Part shown: positions 1 through 13,598 of the stretch, in pieces
How positions within the stretch are numbered: position 1 is the first letter of the stretch
How the letters are laid out: each line of letters starts with the position of its first letter
From: Patellaria atrata CBS 101060
Lineage: Eukaryota > Ascomycota > Dothideomycetes > Patellariales > Patellariaceae
DNA length: 33,453 nucleotides
Assembly: GCA_010093705.1 (NCBI GenBank)
Contig: MU006105.1
Location: 79,887-113,339 of the forward strand
Reading direction: 5' to 3'
Made by a program: the position numbers and the translations under genes
Notes under the pieces: generated by a model
Told to the model about the DNA's origin: nothing
Database searches by the model: none
What the model saw: the letters and a program-made list of their open reading frames with translations, nothing else

Positions 1-642
1 TAATAATAATAATTTAATACTTAAAAAAGATTAAAATTAATAAATATAAATTATTTAAAAAAGTAAATATTATAGTAAATTAAATAAAATAGTTAAATTT
101 TTAATAATTTTAATAAAATAAATAAATAATAAACTAATTATAAATTTAAAAATAGAGAATAATATGAAATTAAAAGAAAAAGAAAAAATATATTAATATA
201 AATTAATATTAAAAATAATTAATTAATAAATTATTAATAATATTTTAAAAATAAATTTATAAAATTTATTAAAAGAAATTCTCGAAATAATAAAAGAAAA
301 GAAATCTTTTAAATATACTATTATTATAAATAATTAAAATATTAATATAATCGATAAAATAAAAAAATAAATAACTAAAAATTTAGATTAATTTATAATA
401 AAGTATCTTTATATAAAAATAAAGTTTATAATTTAAAAGATATAATTTAGAAAAATAGTAAATCTTATTAATAAGATAATATTTAACTTATAATTAAAGT
501 TATAAATATATTAAATAAATAAAAAAGCTATAAAATACTTTTAAGATAAAATTAATAACCTAAAAAAATAAATTAAATAATTTAAATTAAATTAAAAAAA
601 TATTCGATTTAATAATAAATTTAATAATAAAGAATTATTAAT
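1..642 (+). mobile_element. Left portion of element 3 (heavily RIP-mutated Ty3/Gypsy fossil, probable gag N-terminal side)
   Basis: The stretch is almost only A and T, with remaining C mostly in TC, CT or CG contexts. It ends exactly at the target duplication of element 1. The element 3 gag-like region begins just after that insertion, near 8040, so this flank is inferred to be the upstream part of the same plus-strand element. Its weak codon-like pattern suits a charged, coiled-coil-like gag N-terminus, but mutation is too heavy for certainty. No LTR boundary could be placed, and the element may extend off the window to the left. It is broken many times over. Confidence 0.4.
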
Positions 643-647
643 ATTAT
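643..647. repeat. 5-bp target-site duplication ATTAT, left copy (element 1)
   Basis: ATTAT lies directly before the left LTR of element 1 and is repeated directly after the right LTR at 7989-7993. Five bases is the usual duplication for Ty3/Gypsy integrases. The surroundings are very AT-rich, so agreement by chance is possible, but both LTR edges were set independently by alignment to element 2. Confidence 0.7.
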
Positions 648-1195
648 TATTATAATAGAAGTCTATATTTATTAAAATAAAACTAAATAAGTTTAGAAAA
701 ACGCCTAACTTTTTATTTAATATAGTTAACTATAAAGATAGATTTAATAAAATAATAGAATATATATAATAAAGATACTTTAAGTTAACGGTATAACTTA
801 TTAACTTCTTAACTTTAGGTAATATTTATAATAAGATAAGACGTACTATATAGAAATAGTATAATAAATAAAGTTAAATTTAAAACTATAATATTTAAAT
901 TTATAGATAAGATTAATAGTAAAAATAACTATAAAGAATTTAAATATATAAGAGAAAGACTATTCTTAAATATTCTTATTCTTTATAATTAATTTAGTTA
1001 TTTATATTTTTAATTATTCTAGTCGTTCTAATTATTTAATTATTTAGTTATTTTTTATAACTAAAATATCTAAATATTTAAACGTCTAAATCACGTGACT
1101 CGTTATTACTCGTTTTATCTATAATTCTCTTAAATAGTATTCTTTTCTTCCCCTCACTTATTATTTATACGTTTCTATAATTTATAGTTATAATA
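648..1195 (-). repeat. LTR of element 1, left (3') copy, 548 bp
   Basis: The edges were set by base-by-base comparison with the better preserved LTR at 24062-24671, whose plus-strand ends are TGTTATAAC and CGTAACA. The left and right LTRs of element 1 are the same length, 548 bp. A TCACGTGAC palindrome survives near 1091-1099 despite heavy mutation around it. Confidence 0.85.
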
Positions 1196-1310
1196 TTATC
1201 CTCTCTTTTTTTAACTTTTATCTTAAGAGTTTATTTCTTTTACTTAAATATATAATAAATATATCGCCTATTTATTAAATTATACGTACCTCTTTTCTTT
1301 TTCTTTTAAA

Positions 1311-1905
1311 ATATTAAAAGCTAAACTCTTTCTAATCTATTATTATTATTATACTATCTATATTACTTTATATAATTATCCTATATTAATTTTTTATTTC
1401 ATTTATTATCGTTCTTTTTATTTTTATATTATCGATATTCTCTTTAGTTTCTATTCTAAGTGTCTCGCTCGTGGTTTAAAATATAATCTCGTGGTAATAT
1501 AAAAGGATTAAGATAAGCTTAATACTTTAAAAGTTTAAACTTATTTTAAGTTAATCGTTATTAAAAATAATAAGGAATTTACCCTTAATTTTAAGAAATA
1601 AGTCTATATTTAAATAAATATTTAAATAAAGATTATTTATATTTATATCTACTATTTTTATAAATAACTTTATTCTCTTAAAGAGAAAAAGTTTAAGATA
1701 TTTTATTATAAGTTTAGTTCTATTAAAAAGTTTAAAATTTTAAAGTAAGTAATTAAAGAATAATAAGTTTCCTTAATTATTTCTTTTTTCTCTATTATTA
1801 TATCTCTTTCTAGTTAATCTAGTTTAGATTTCTCTATTTTTAAGAGTCTAGAATTTCCTAATTTTAGTGATAAAATTATTTAAGTTTTTAATTATAATTT
1901 ATTAA
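1311..1905 (+). pseudogene. Fossil of the convergent Zn-cluster-like ORF of element 1
   Basis: This is the counterpart of the plus-strand ORF at 17968-18537 in element 2. The best preserved stretch, near 1448-1475, aligns with the cysteine-rich region of that ORF. It is thoroughly RIP-mutated. Its start and end are transferred from element 2 and are approximate. It shows that the extra ORF belongs to the family and is not private to one copy. Confidence 0.6.
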
Positions 1906-4900
1906 GTATTTAAATAGTTTCTATATATTATTTATATATTTATAGCCTTTCTATTTCACTAAATATTTATACTAACTATTTACTTATTATAGATTTAGGA
2001 TTTATTTTATCTTATAAATATCTTCTTTTTTAAGTTTTATAAATTATATTTAAAGTTTAATATTAATATATACTTATTTTAAAAGTAATATATAGAAAAT
2101 CAAATATATCTTTATTTTTTATAGTAATTTTAATTTATAATTAACTTTTTCTTTAATCTATTTAATTTTAAAAGAGTTAATTTTCTTATAATCTAGTTTT
2201 TTATTAAGTCGTTTTATTTTAAAATTTCTTTATAATAAGTAAACTTTATTTCTTTTTTTAAAGATTAGTTCTAACGATTTATACTAATTATTATACTTTA
2301 TAGCCCTTATTATCTAGAAAGCTATATCTCGTAATAATTATATATATAATTCTTTAATTTATTTAACTTTTAATATTACTTCTTATAAAATACTTTAAAC
2401 TATTCTTAACTCACGATATACTTTAAACTTAAAGCTATAGTTTATATAGAAAAGTGAAACCTTTATAATATTAGATTTCACGTTATTATATATAAATTAT
2501 ACTATTAATAGTAGCTTTACTTAATTATTTTACTAATAATTTATATAATTACGTAAATATTATTTTAGAGATTAATTTATTCTCTTAGTTTAACTATCTA
2601 TTTATAGATAGAAGCTCGTTAATAGTTTATAATTTACCCTTAAACTCTATATAAAAGTTTACTAAAACGTTAATTTAAATAGTTTATCTTTATCTAAGAT
2701 AATCTTTTTTAATATTTAATAGTTCACTAATATTATTTTTATTATTAATATTACTATTTATAATATTATTATTATCGTCTTCGCTAGTATAAAATAGGTG
2801 AATTTTATTAGTCTTTCTATAATAATTAATATCGTGTTATATTTTACTTTTATTACTAAATCTTTAGATCCTAGTAAATTTATAATAAAATCTATTATTA
2901 TTAAGTTCTATACTCGCTTTAATAGTTTAATATATTATATTTATTTATAAAATATATATTTCGCGCTTTTATTTCGTATATAATTATTATATTCCGAGAT
3001 AACTTATTTTACTATATTTCTTATCTTTAAAAAATAGTAATTTCTTAGAATTCTTTTTAAGATTTTATTAATACCTTAATAATTATATATTAGTGTTTCG
3101 TGAATTTCTCTAATAAGAGTCTTTTATAGTATTATTAATATATATATAAGTTTATTATATAGCTATATTTCTTAAACTATTTATATTACTTTAAAATTAT
3201 TATCCTTTTAGAACTTCTTTATTATATTATCTTTTTAATAAATATCACGAATTTATTATTTCCTTATAAATTCGATTATTAATATTATAGTTAATTTTAG
3301 CTAATTATAGATAATCGCGTTATTTTCTTTCTTTAATATTATATTATATACTAATTTCGTTTTTTTTAAATAGTTAAATCTTCTATTTATAATATTAGTT
3401 AATTTATTATCGACTTTTAGTTTATAGAATATTTTAAAGTTAAAAGATATAAATATTTCTATTTATCTTATTTATTTTCGATTAAGTTTCTTCGTTATTA
3501 GGAAATTTATAAGATTCTAATAATTTAATTAAATCTTTATAATAAATTTAAGTTCTTTAAAATATAATCTCTATTATTTAAATATATTAATAATTACTAA
3601 TAATTTCTTATTATATATATTATAGTTTAGTTCTACTATTATAAACTTTCGTGAATAGAAGACTATTAAGTATAGTTATTCTTTTTAATTTAGTTAACTA
3701 ATATATACTTTTAATATATAATTTAATATATTAGTTTCGAGTATAATCTCTTTCTCTAGGTTAAATATAATTAAGATTAATATTATAATAAACTTTTTTT
3801 TAAGTTTATTAAATACTTTTTAAGTCTTTTCTATTTAAATAAAGGTATTATCCTTCTTTATTAGCTCTAATAATAGCGATATTACCTTAAAATACCCTTA
3901 TATAAACTTCTTATAATAGTTCGCGAAATTTAGAAATAATTATATATTCTTTATACTTTTTAATATAGATTATTCTACTATTATTTTTATCTTTTTTAAG
4001 TCTATTTATACTCCTTCTATAATAATAATAAAGTCTAGAAATTCTATTTTCTTAATATAAAATTTATATTTATTTAAGTATATTAAGAGCTTTTTCTTTT
4101 ATAACTTCTTTAGAACTTTTTTAATATACTCCCTATATTCTTTTAATATATTATTAGTATATATTAATATATTATCTAGATATACTATTATAAATACGTC
4201 TAAGTACTTTTTTAATATATAATTAATCACTATTTAGAATATTATTAGAGCGTTAATTAAGTTAAAAAGTATTACTATATATTTATATAGTTTAAACTTT
4301 ATTTTTATAATTATCTTTCACTCTTTATCTTCTTTTATATAGATTTAGTAATATTCTTCTCGAATATCGAATTTTATAAACTATTTTACTTCTTATAATT
4401 TATTCTAGATTTTTAAGATTAAGGGTAATAAGTATTTATTTTTTATTATAATATTATTAAACTATTTATAATTAATATATAATTTTAATCTACTATTCTT
4501 TTTTAATATAAATAGAATTAGTGAAACTATTAACCTTTTACTAGATTATATATATCTCTTTTCTAAGTTAATATAGATATATTCTTTAAATACTATATAT
4601 TATTCTTATAATAATAGATAAATAAAATTAAATCGTAACTTTATATTCTTCTTTAATATTATTTTATAATCTCACGTTTAATAATTTAGAAATATAGTCG
4701 TTATATCTTTCTTAAATAAATCTTTAAACTTATTATACTTTTTAAATATTTTAGATTTTTTAAAAATCTTCTTAGCGTCTATTTTCTTAAACTATACTAC
4801 TTTTATACTTTTAGATTTATTTCTATAAATCTTTATTATTTTATAATATAAAATATATTTTATAAATATATTAATATTTATTTATTTAATATATTTTATT

Positions 4901-7440
4901 CACTTAACTTTATTTTTTTATAAGATATTTTAATTAATTTAGATATTTCTTATCTTCTAATTAATATTTAAATTTATTATTTATAATTAGTCTATTTTTA
5001 AAATTATATCTATATCTTCTAAATTAATTATAGAGATATATTAAATAATTATTTTCTCTTATATATTAACTTCTACTAATATAGTTCTAAAATTAATTAG
5101 ACCTTATTTATATTCTATTCCTTTATTATTTTCTAGTTATAATAGGACTAACTTTTTAAGTTTTATATAAAGTATACTTTTTTTTTTTACTTATTAAGAT
5201 AAAATAAATAAATTAGTGGCGTTACTATTAACTAATATTATTATTCTTTTACTATATATAGTAATATCTACTTAAAGCGTTTTATCGTTACTTTATAAAG
5301 TTTTAAGAAATTTAAAAGTTATACTTCTTAATTATTTTTATCTTAAATAGCTTAGTAATTTTTTATATAGCTATATATTAAATAACTAGATTTTATATAT
5401 ATAGTTTAATATAACTTATTATATTAATTATAATATAGACTTTTATAATACTCTTTATACTTTAATTCTCGACACTTTCACTTAATAATTATATTATAAT
5501 TTAAGTTACTTTTAATTTCTACTTTTTATCTCTACGCGGTATAATAATTATACTATATTCCTTTAACCGCGTATTATCTAAAGTCTATTATATTATATTT
5601 AATAATATATTTCAGTATTTTCTTATTATTTTAAAATACTTTTATCTTTTATAAAAATACTTTTCTTTTATAGAACTTTTCTTCTAAATCTTTATAATAT
5701 TAATAGTCTATACTATATTTATAATCTTTCTATATAGCTACTATATATCCCGTATAAATTAATATTTAATAATATTATTTATATTTAAGTTTATTTATAT
5801 AATTAAAACTATTATATTTTTTATAATTATCTATTAGTGGTTTAAATTCTTAGTTTTTTTTAAGTATTTTTATTTCGTTTTTATAGATTTTATACTCTTT
5901 TACTTAATACTCGCTTTTCGATAAATATATATATATAAAGTCTTAATTTTTAAACTTTATTATAGTCTTCTATTATTTATAGTATAAATAGTTATTCTTT
6001 TTATATTATATTTATTAAAAGGTTAGATAATCTTCTACTTTTAATATAAAATTTAATTATTATTCTTTAATAATAATATTAATATTAAATTTAGGTTTAA
6101 TCGATTTTTAATCTTAAAATTCTCGTTTAAGCTAATATTATTATTTTATAATTTAGTATATAAGACTTAGTTTATTAAATATTTATACTTTAATTCTTTA
6201 ATCTTAATTCTATATTAAGTATTTTAATATTATATATATACTTATATTTCTATATATCTAATATTATTAGTTATCTAAATATTATTAAAGTATTTCCTTT
6301 TTTAGCTAATTTTCTACTATTAAAAATAATATTAATAATCTATTTATCTTTATTTAATAGAGTAATAATATTTCTTTAATCTCTTTTTCTTCTAGCGATA
6401 AGACTAGTAACGATAATATTAAATATATAACTCTAAGTTATATATATTAGTTATATCGCGAGGATAATTATATCTTTTATAGATAATCTCTTTTAAAATA
6501 TCTTATTTCTTTATATTATAAATATATTTTATTTATAAAGTATTCTTTTTTTTCTTAAATAAATTATTATTATTTCTTTAACTTCTTTTATTTTATCTAT
6601 TATAATTAATTAAAGTTTATTAAATCTTTTTAATCTTATTTATTTATAATTTTTATTACTTTCTTTTTATATTTAATTATAATATTCTTTTATTCTCTTC
6701 TTTTTTATTTATATTTATATAATCTATTATCTATTTTAACTACTAAGATTACTATATTCTATATAATTATTAATCTTTTATAATAAATTTACTCGTCCTT
6801 TATTTCCTCCTTTAAATCTTAATAAAAGATTATTATTAATAGTTTATTAAATTAATCTAATATTAATATTATCTATTAAAATATAATTATATATTTCGAA
6901 ATTAATTTCTTTTATTTAAGTCTTTAAAGCTTTCTTTTAACTATTTATTACTCGTTAACTTCTCTAAAAATATTTTTAAATATTTTTTTAAACTTTAGAA
7001 ATAATATAAAAATTTTATTTATTTTATCTTCTTAATCTTCCTTATTATTTTTAAGATAATCTTATATAATAGATTTAAATTATTCTAAAGCGTCTCCTTT
7101 AAGATATATTAATATATTAAATATATATTTATTATTATCTATTAGCTCTATTTTTTTATAATAAATTCTTATTTAAATTAAGAATTCTTTTAACTCGTTC
7201 TATTTACTATTATATAATATAGATTCTTTAATTTTCGTAGTTCACTTTTATAGTAAGAGTAATTATATAATAAATTATTTAAATTAATTCTTAAATTCTT
7301 AAATTATTCTTTTATTTTTAAATTTATTAATATATTTATATAACGCTTAAATATATTCTTTATCCGTCTTTATATTAATTATAGCTAATAATATTATATT
7401 TAGATCTATTATACACTTTCTTACTATATAATAATTATAA

Positions 7441-7988
7441 TATTATAATAGGAGTTTATATTTATTAAAATAGAATTAAATAAATCTAGAAACACGCCTA
7501 ACTTTTTATTTAATATAGTTAACTATAAAAGTAGGTTTAATAAAGTGATAAAATATATATAATAAAAGTATTTTAAGTTAACGATATAATTTATTAACTC
7601 TTTAACTTTAGATAATACTTATAATAAGATAAGATATATTATATAAAAATAATATAATAAGTGAAATTAAGTTTAAAACTATAATATTTAAATTTATAAG
7701 TAAGATTAATAATAAAAATAATTATAAAGAATCTAAATATATAAAGAAAAAATTATTCTTAAATATTTTTATTCTTTATAATTAATTTAATTATTTATAC
7801 TTTTAATTATTCTAGTTATTCTAATTATTTAGTTATTTAATTATTTTCTACGACTAAAATATCTAAATATCTAAATATTTAAATTATATAATTTATTATT
7901 ATTTATTTTATTTATAATTCTTTTAAATAATATTTCTTTCTTTCTTTTACTTATTATCTATATATTCCTATAATTTATAGTTATAATA
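7441..7988 (-). repeat. LTR of element 1, right (5') copy, 548 bp
   Basis: It aligns along its full length with the left LTR of element 1 and with the LTRs of element 2. It borders the gag fossil on its left side, so it is the 5' LTR in the minus-strand sense of the element. It is followed at once by the ATTAT target duplication. Confidence 0.85.
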
Positions 7989-7993
7989 ATTAT
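7989..7993. repeat. 5-bp target-site duplication ATTAT, right copy (element 1)
   Basis: It matches 643-647 and marks the right edge of element 1 within element 3. Confidence 0.7.
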
Positions 7994-9984
7994 ATAATTA
8001 TAATAATTAAGTTAGAATAATTAATTTAACTAAAAATTTTAAAAGTAAAGATAATAATAAAATAAAAAAATTCTCTAATCTATTAAAATTAATCGATAAT
8101 AAGAAATTAATCTATAAAAAATAAAAAAGTAAAATAAATAATAAACTTTATATTAATAGTAATTAATTTTAAGATAAAAAAATAAAGACTATTTATATTA
8201 AAATATAAATTAAAGAAAAATAATATAATTTTAATAAAATTAATAAGATTTTTAAACTAAATTTATAAAGATTTAAATAGATAATTAAAAGTTAAAGATA
8301 AATTAAAAAAGTTAAAATAAGATTATTTAATAAACTTTTTAAAGTTTTAGTTTATATTTATTTAATTAACTAATAAAGTTAAATTATTATATAATTAGTA
8401 AAAAAAGAAACTTTATAATAAATTTTATAATAATTTAAAGTTAATAATAATAGAAATTATAGATAATAATAAAATTAGCTTTTAAAAATATTATAATAAA
8501 ATTATAATATAAATATAAGAGTTAAAAAGATTAAATAAAGTTAATAAAGTTTATAAAAAAAATTAAAAATATAATAAATTAATTAAAATAACTTTTATTT
8601 TAATAATAATAAATAAAACTTTATATTAATTAAAAAATAAAGAAATTACTTTATCTATAATATTATAAATAATAGAAGTTTATAGATAATTACTTTAATT
8701 ATAATAAGATTAAATATAAAGTATTAAAATATTAAAGATTAAAGAAAATAATTAAAATAAAATTAATCTAGAAAAATAAATATTAAAGTTTAAAGTCTAA
8801 TTTAAAGTTAAATTTAGAAAATAAGAAACTTTAAATAAAGACTTTATATTAAAGTTAATAATAAAAGTATTAATAATATTAATTAATAATTTAATATTAA
8901 AAAAGCTATTTATAATATTATATTAAATTTTAAAAAATAAAATTATAATATAATTTAAAGTTTTAATTAATATTAAAGTTTAAAAATATACTTTATTAAA
9001 TAAAAGATAATTATCTACTTTAAAATAATATCTTAAAATTAAAATTAGAAAGATAGATTAAAAGATTAAAATTAATATCTTTAATAATTTAAAGATAATA
9101 TTAATTAATTAAATATTTAAGATAAGCTTTATAATTAAAGAATAAAGATAATTAATATTAATTATAATAATAGATATAAACTATAATAATATATTTATAA
9201 ATAAAAAGTAATTCTTTAAAACTAATAATTTATTTAATTATAAATATTATTAAATTATTTAATTAAAATAAATTATTATAATTAAAGATTAATAACGAGA
9301 TATTATAATTTTAAAGAATAATTTATAAATTTAAATTAATTTATAATATTAATTTAATATAAAATAACGAGATAAAATTATTAATAAATAAGAATATAAT
9401 TAATAAAAAGTATTAATTAATTAAAAAAAGAAATTATAATTATTTTAATAAAAATAACTAAGTTTATAGACTAAAAATATTAGCTTTAATCTTTAAAAGA
9501 TAAAATTAAAATTATCGAATTTAATAAAAAGAAAAATATTAAAACTTTTTAAAAAATTAAAGTTAAAGTTAAGTAAATAAATTAATATTACTAAAATTTA
9601 TATAAATATTTACTTAATTAATAGAAAAAACTATTTAAAAAATATAAAATATAAAAATATTATTATAAATATTATAAATTTATATAAAATTAACTTTTTA
9701 ATATAAAATTAACTTTTAAAAAATAAAAACTCTTTAAATAAAAATAAAGATATTTATAAAATAATAATCTATAAAAAGTTATTTAAAAAATACTATTATT
9801 TAATTTATATATTCTTAAAATCTATATTTAATAAATTATTATCGTTTAAAGAAAATATAAATTATAATATAATATTAGATTAAGATAATAATTTTACTAT
9901 TAATTTTTTATATAATATATTTATTAAATATTTATAATTAATAAAGAATTATTTAAAGAAATATCTTTAAAAGAGATTTATTAT

Positions 9985-10420
9985 TTTAAACGAAATATTA
10001 TATATATCTTTAATATTATTTATTAAAAAGTTAAAGGAAAATTAAAGATTTTATATTAATTATAAAAAGTTAAATAATATTATTAAAAAGAATAAATATC
10101 TATTATCTTTAATTAAGGAAATATTAATATATTTTTAATAAATAAAAATATTTATAAAACTCGATATAAAATAAGTATTTTATTAAATTTAGATAAAAAA
10201 ATTAATTAAAAATTTTATTATTTTCTAAATAAAATATAAATTATTTAAATATAAAATATTACTTTTTAAATTATATAATAATTTAATCTTATTTTAATAG
10301 TTTATTAATAAAATATTCTTTTAATATTTAAATAACTTTTATATAATATATATTAATAATATATTAATTTATTTTAAATATTTATTAAAGTATTAAATCT
10401 ATATTATAAAAGTATTAAAA
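9985..10420 (+). pseudogene. Reverse transcriptase fossil of element 3
   Basis: The codon pattern keeps the shape of the Ty3/Gypsy RT core: a lysine-rich block and the region leading to the conserved tyrosine-arginine-leucine-asparagine block near 10050-10080, a phenylalanine-glycine-leucine region near 10265-10290, and the aspartate-aspartate active-site region near 10345-10370. This was recognised by eye through RIP-type decay and is a fossil only. Confidence 0.7.
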
Positions 10421-12939
10421 ATACTAGTTAAAACTAATTTATAAACTAATATTAAAAAAAGTAAATTTTATATAATAAAGATAAAATTTCTTAGTTTTAT
10501 TATTAATATTAATAAAATAATAATAAATTTAAAAAAGATTAAAATAGTTTAAAATTAAAAGTTATTAATAAATATAAAAAAATCTTATTATTTAATAAAT
10601 TTTATAACTTTTATCGAAAGTTTCTAGAGAAATTTAAACGAGTTATATAACTATTAATAATATAAATATAAAAAAAGGTTTAAAAATTATTTAAATAAAA
10701 AGAAGAAAAGATATTTAAAAAAATAAAAAAGTTAATTCTATTAAATTAAATATTAATATATTATAACTTTTTATTTAAAATAAAAGTTAAATTTAATTAT
10801 AATAATAAAGTTATTATAATAATTATATTATAAAATATATTTAAAGATTAATTATCTTTTAAATTAAAATATTATCGAAAATATAATTAAAATATAAAAT
10901 TTATAATAAAAAAATATTAATTATAATAAAAGTATTAACTAAATAAAAAAATATATTAATAAAATTATAATAAATTTCTTTTATTATAATTATTAATTAT
11001 AAAATATTAAAATACTTTATTATAAAATAGTTATTTAATATTAAATAAACTTAATAAAGTAAAACTCTTTTTAATTTCTATTTTTAAATTATATATTAAC
11101 CTAAAATTTAAAATATTATAGTAAATATATTTTTTTATAAATAAAAAGATTTAAAAATAATAAAAGATAAAAATATTATAATATAAACTTAAATATTAAT
11201 TAATTTAAATATAATAATAATATCTTTTTAACTTTTAATAAAATAATAATTACTATTTAAAAAGATATTTTAAAATAATAAAAAATATATAATCTTTAAA
11301 AAGAGAATAATAAAAAATATACTTTAAAATTAAGATTTAAGACTTAGATAATAATAATTAAAATAATAATAATTAAGTTTTTATAAAAAATAAAAAGAGT
11401 TAAATTTTAAAATTAAAAGTTTATAATAATTAAAATTTTAAAAGAAAGAAATAATATATTAAAAAAATATATTAATTTTAACTTTAAATTAAAGTTTATA
11501 CTTATTTACTCTATAATTCTTATTATAATTAAAAAAGAAAAGAAAGTTAAATATAAAATAAAAGAAAAAGAAAATATATTTATAAATTTAAAATAATATA
11601 TTTAAAATAAATTTAATTAAAAATAAAAGCTATTAATAATATATTTATTAATAAATTAAATATTAGAAATAAATTAAAAATGTAACTTTTTATTAATATA
11701 TTAAAAGTAAATTAAAATTAAAAAAAGATATTAAAAATTATAAAATAATTTATTTATTAAATTTAATAAATTTATAATTTTAAATATAGATAATCTTAAA
11801 ATATATTTAATATAAGATATATATAATATATTAATTATAGAATATTTAGAAATTAAGAAGATAAAAAAACTAATTTAAATATAATATTATTAGTTTAAAT
11901 TAATAGTTAATATAAATAAATATATTTAAAATTATTATATCTATTATTAAATATATATATTAAAAGATAAAACTTTTAATTTACTAAAATTATTATTAAT
12001 TAAAAATAAATATTAGTAATATATTATTTTTAACTTTAAATTATTTTTTAAAGATATATATAAATTTAAAATAATATTTATAATAGTAAATTAATTAGAA
12101 AAAAAAGTAATTTTATTTTTCTATATTAAAGATATCTTAATTAAAGTAGTTATAAAGCTATATTATAAATATATATAGTAAATATATAATATATTAAAGA
12201 TAATAATATTAAATTATAATTTATAATTTATTTTTATATTTATAAATAAACTTTATAAATTAATAAAAATAAAATAAAAGTTATTTATAATTTATTATTT
12301 ATAGATAAATAAAAATATAAAGATTATTAATTAATATATAAATTTATAGCTTTAATTCTTTATAAATTATTATTAAAGTAATTAATTAAAATTATTATTT
12401 ATAATAAATTTTATTTAAATTATATTAATTTATAAATTAATAGATATTTTCTTTTATAAATTAAAATTTAATTATTAACTATAAATATATTTTAATTAAT
12501 AAAAGTAAATAAATTTTAATATATATAAGATAATTTAAAAAAAAATAAATAAAGAGAAAATTTAACTATTTATAAAATATATTTATAATATTATTAAATA
12601 GATAAAAAATAATCTAGAAAAAATATAAATAATATAAATAAAATTAATTAATAAGTATTAAAGAAAACTAAATTTTAGATTAAAAGATTATATCTTTATT
12701 TTATATAAAGATTTAATATTAAATAAATTAAATATTAAATTAAACTTTTAAAATATAAATTTATATAAAATAATAAAAATAAAAAAGTATTTTTATATAA
12801 TTAATTTATTTATTAATATAAAGATATTAAATATATTTTATATAAATAGATTTTATAAAGTATTAATAGACTTATTATTTAGATAATAGTTAAAATTATT
12901 ATTATTAATCGAAATAGATAATAAGTCTAAATATAAAAT

Positions 12940-13090
12940 AAATAAAATTTTAATAAATTATATCTTTTATAATAAATTATAGTATAAAGTAAATTAAATT
13001 AAATATAACTTTAATAAAATATAATATTTAATTTATAACTTTATTAAAATATTATATAAACTTAAAAAATTTTATAATTAGAAATTAATT
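12940..13090 (+). pseudogene. Chromodomain fossil at the pol end of element 3
   Basis: A decayed lysine-valine-x-tryptophan to tyrosine-phenylalanine pattern typical of the retroelement chromodomain follows the integrase region. This places element 3 in the chromovirus branch of Ty3/Gypsy. In this family the domain directs integration to marked chromatin. It is strongly mutated. Confidence 0.6.
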
Positions 13091-13560
13091 AATATTAAAC
13101 TATTAATTTAATTTAAAGAATAACTTTAAATCTTTAAATTTAAAATAAAAAATAAAACTATATAATAATAATATTATTATTAAAAGAAAGAAGTCTATAT
13201 AAATTTTAAAATATTATAAATAAATAATAAATTATATTATAAAATATTATTAATATTATTATAAAAATTAAGGCTAATTTCTACTATTAAAAAGAAGATA
13301 ATATAATAATATATTATAATATTAATTTTATATTTTTTATATTAAATATTTAATTTATTTATAAAAGATTTTTATTAAATTAAATATAAAAAAAATCTCT
13401 AAATATTAATTAATTAAATAAAAGATAGTTAAATTAAAATTTAATAAAATAAAACTATTATATATAAATATTTAATTTATAATATTATTATTTTTTAACT
13501 TAATTTTTATACTTAATAATTAATAATAAAGATAATTAAAATATAATTATTATAATTATA

Positions 13561-13598
13561 TTATATTATTATAATAATATTATATTATTATAATAATA
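13561..13598. repeat. Tandem repeat, two copies of a 19-bp AT unit with a dyad
   Basis: The unit TTATATTATTATAATAATA occurs twice without interruption. Each unit contains the palindrome TTATTATAATAA. It sits close to the expected 3' LTR of element 3 and could be an LTR-internal repeat or simple slippage in AT-rich DNA. Confidence 0.75.

Larger units (their letters stand above)
648..7988 (-). mobile_element. Element 1: LTR retrotransposon fossil, Ty3/Gypsy chromovirus, heavily RIP-mutated, whole in outline
   Basis: This 7.34-kb copy aligns end to end with element 2 at an offset of about 16.62-16.66 kb and has the same order. Read on the minus strand it is right LTR, gag (about 6880-7395 for the capsid part), protease, reverse transcriptase (about 3970-4640), RNase H, integrase, chromodomain (about 1900-2030), left LTR. 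A convergent plus-strand ORF fossil lies at about 1311-1905. A purine-rich tract on the minus strand abuts the left LTR near 1196-1212, as expected for second-strand priming. The differences from element 2 are overwhelmingly C-to-T and G-to-A, so it is a very broken, RIP-type fossil. Age cannot be read from LTR divergence because mutation was not clock-like. It lies inside element 3. Confidence 0.88.
7994..13300 (+). mobile_element. Element 3, main part: very heavily RIP-mutated Ty3/Gypsy chromovirus fossil
   Basis: A plus-strand retroelement can still be traced through the mutation. A gag-like stretch lies near 8060-8450, reverse transcriptase at about 9985-10420, integrase at about 11700-12700, and a chromodomain at about 12940-13090. 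A purine-rich tract near 13291-13303 probably marks the 3' LTR junction. The order gag, RT, integrase, chromodomain and the roughly 5-kb coding span fit a Ty3/Gypsy chromovirus. CpA and TpG are nearly absent over the whole length, which makes it the most mutated element in the window. It is broken beyond counting. Its LTRs are not resolved. Element 1 lies inside it, so element 3 is the older insertion. Confidence 0.75.
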
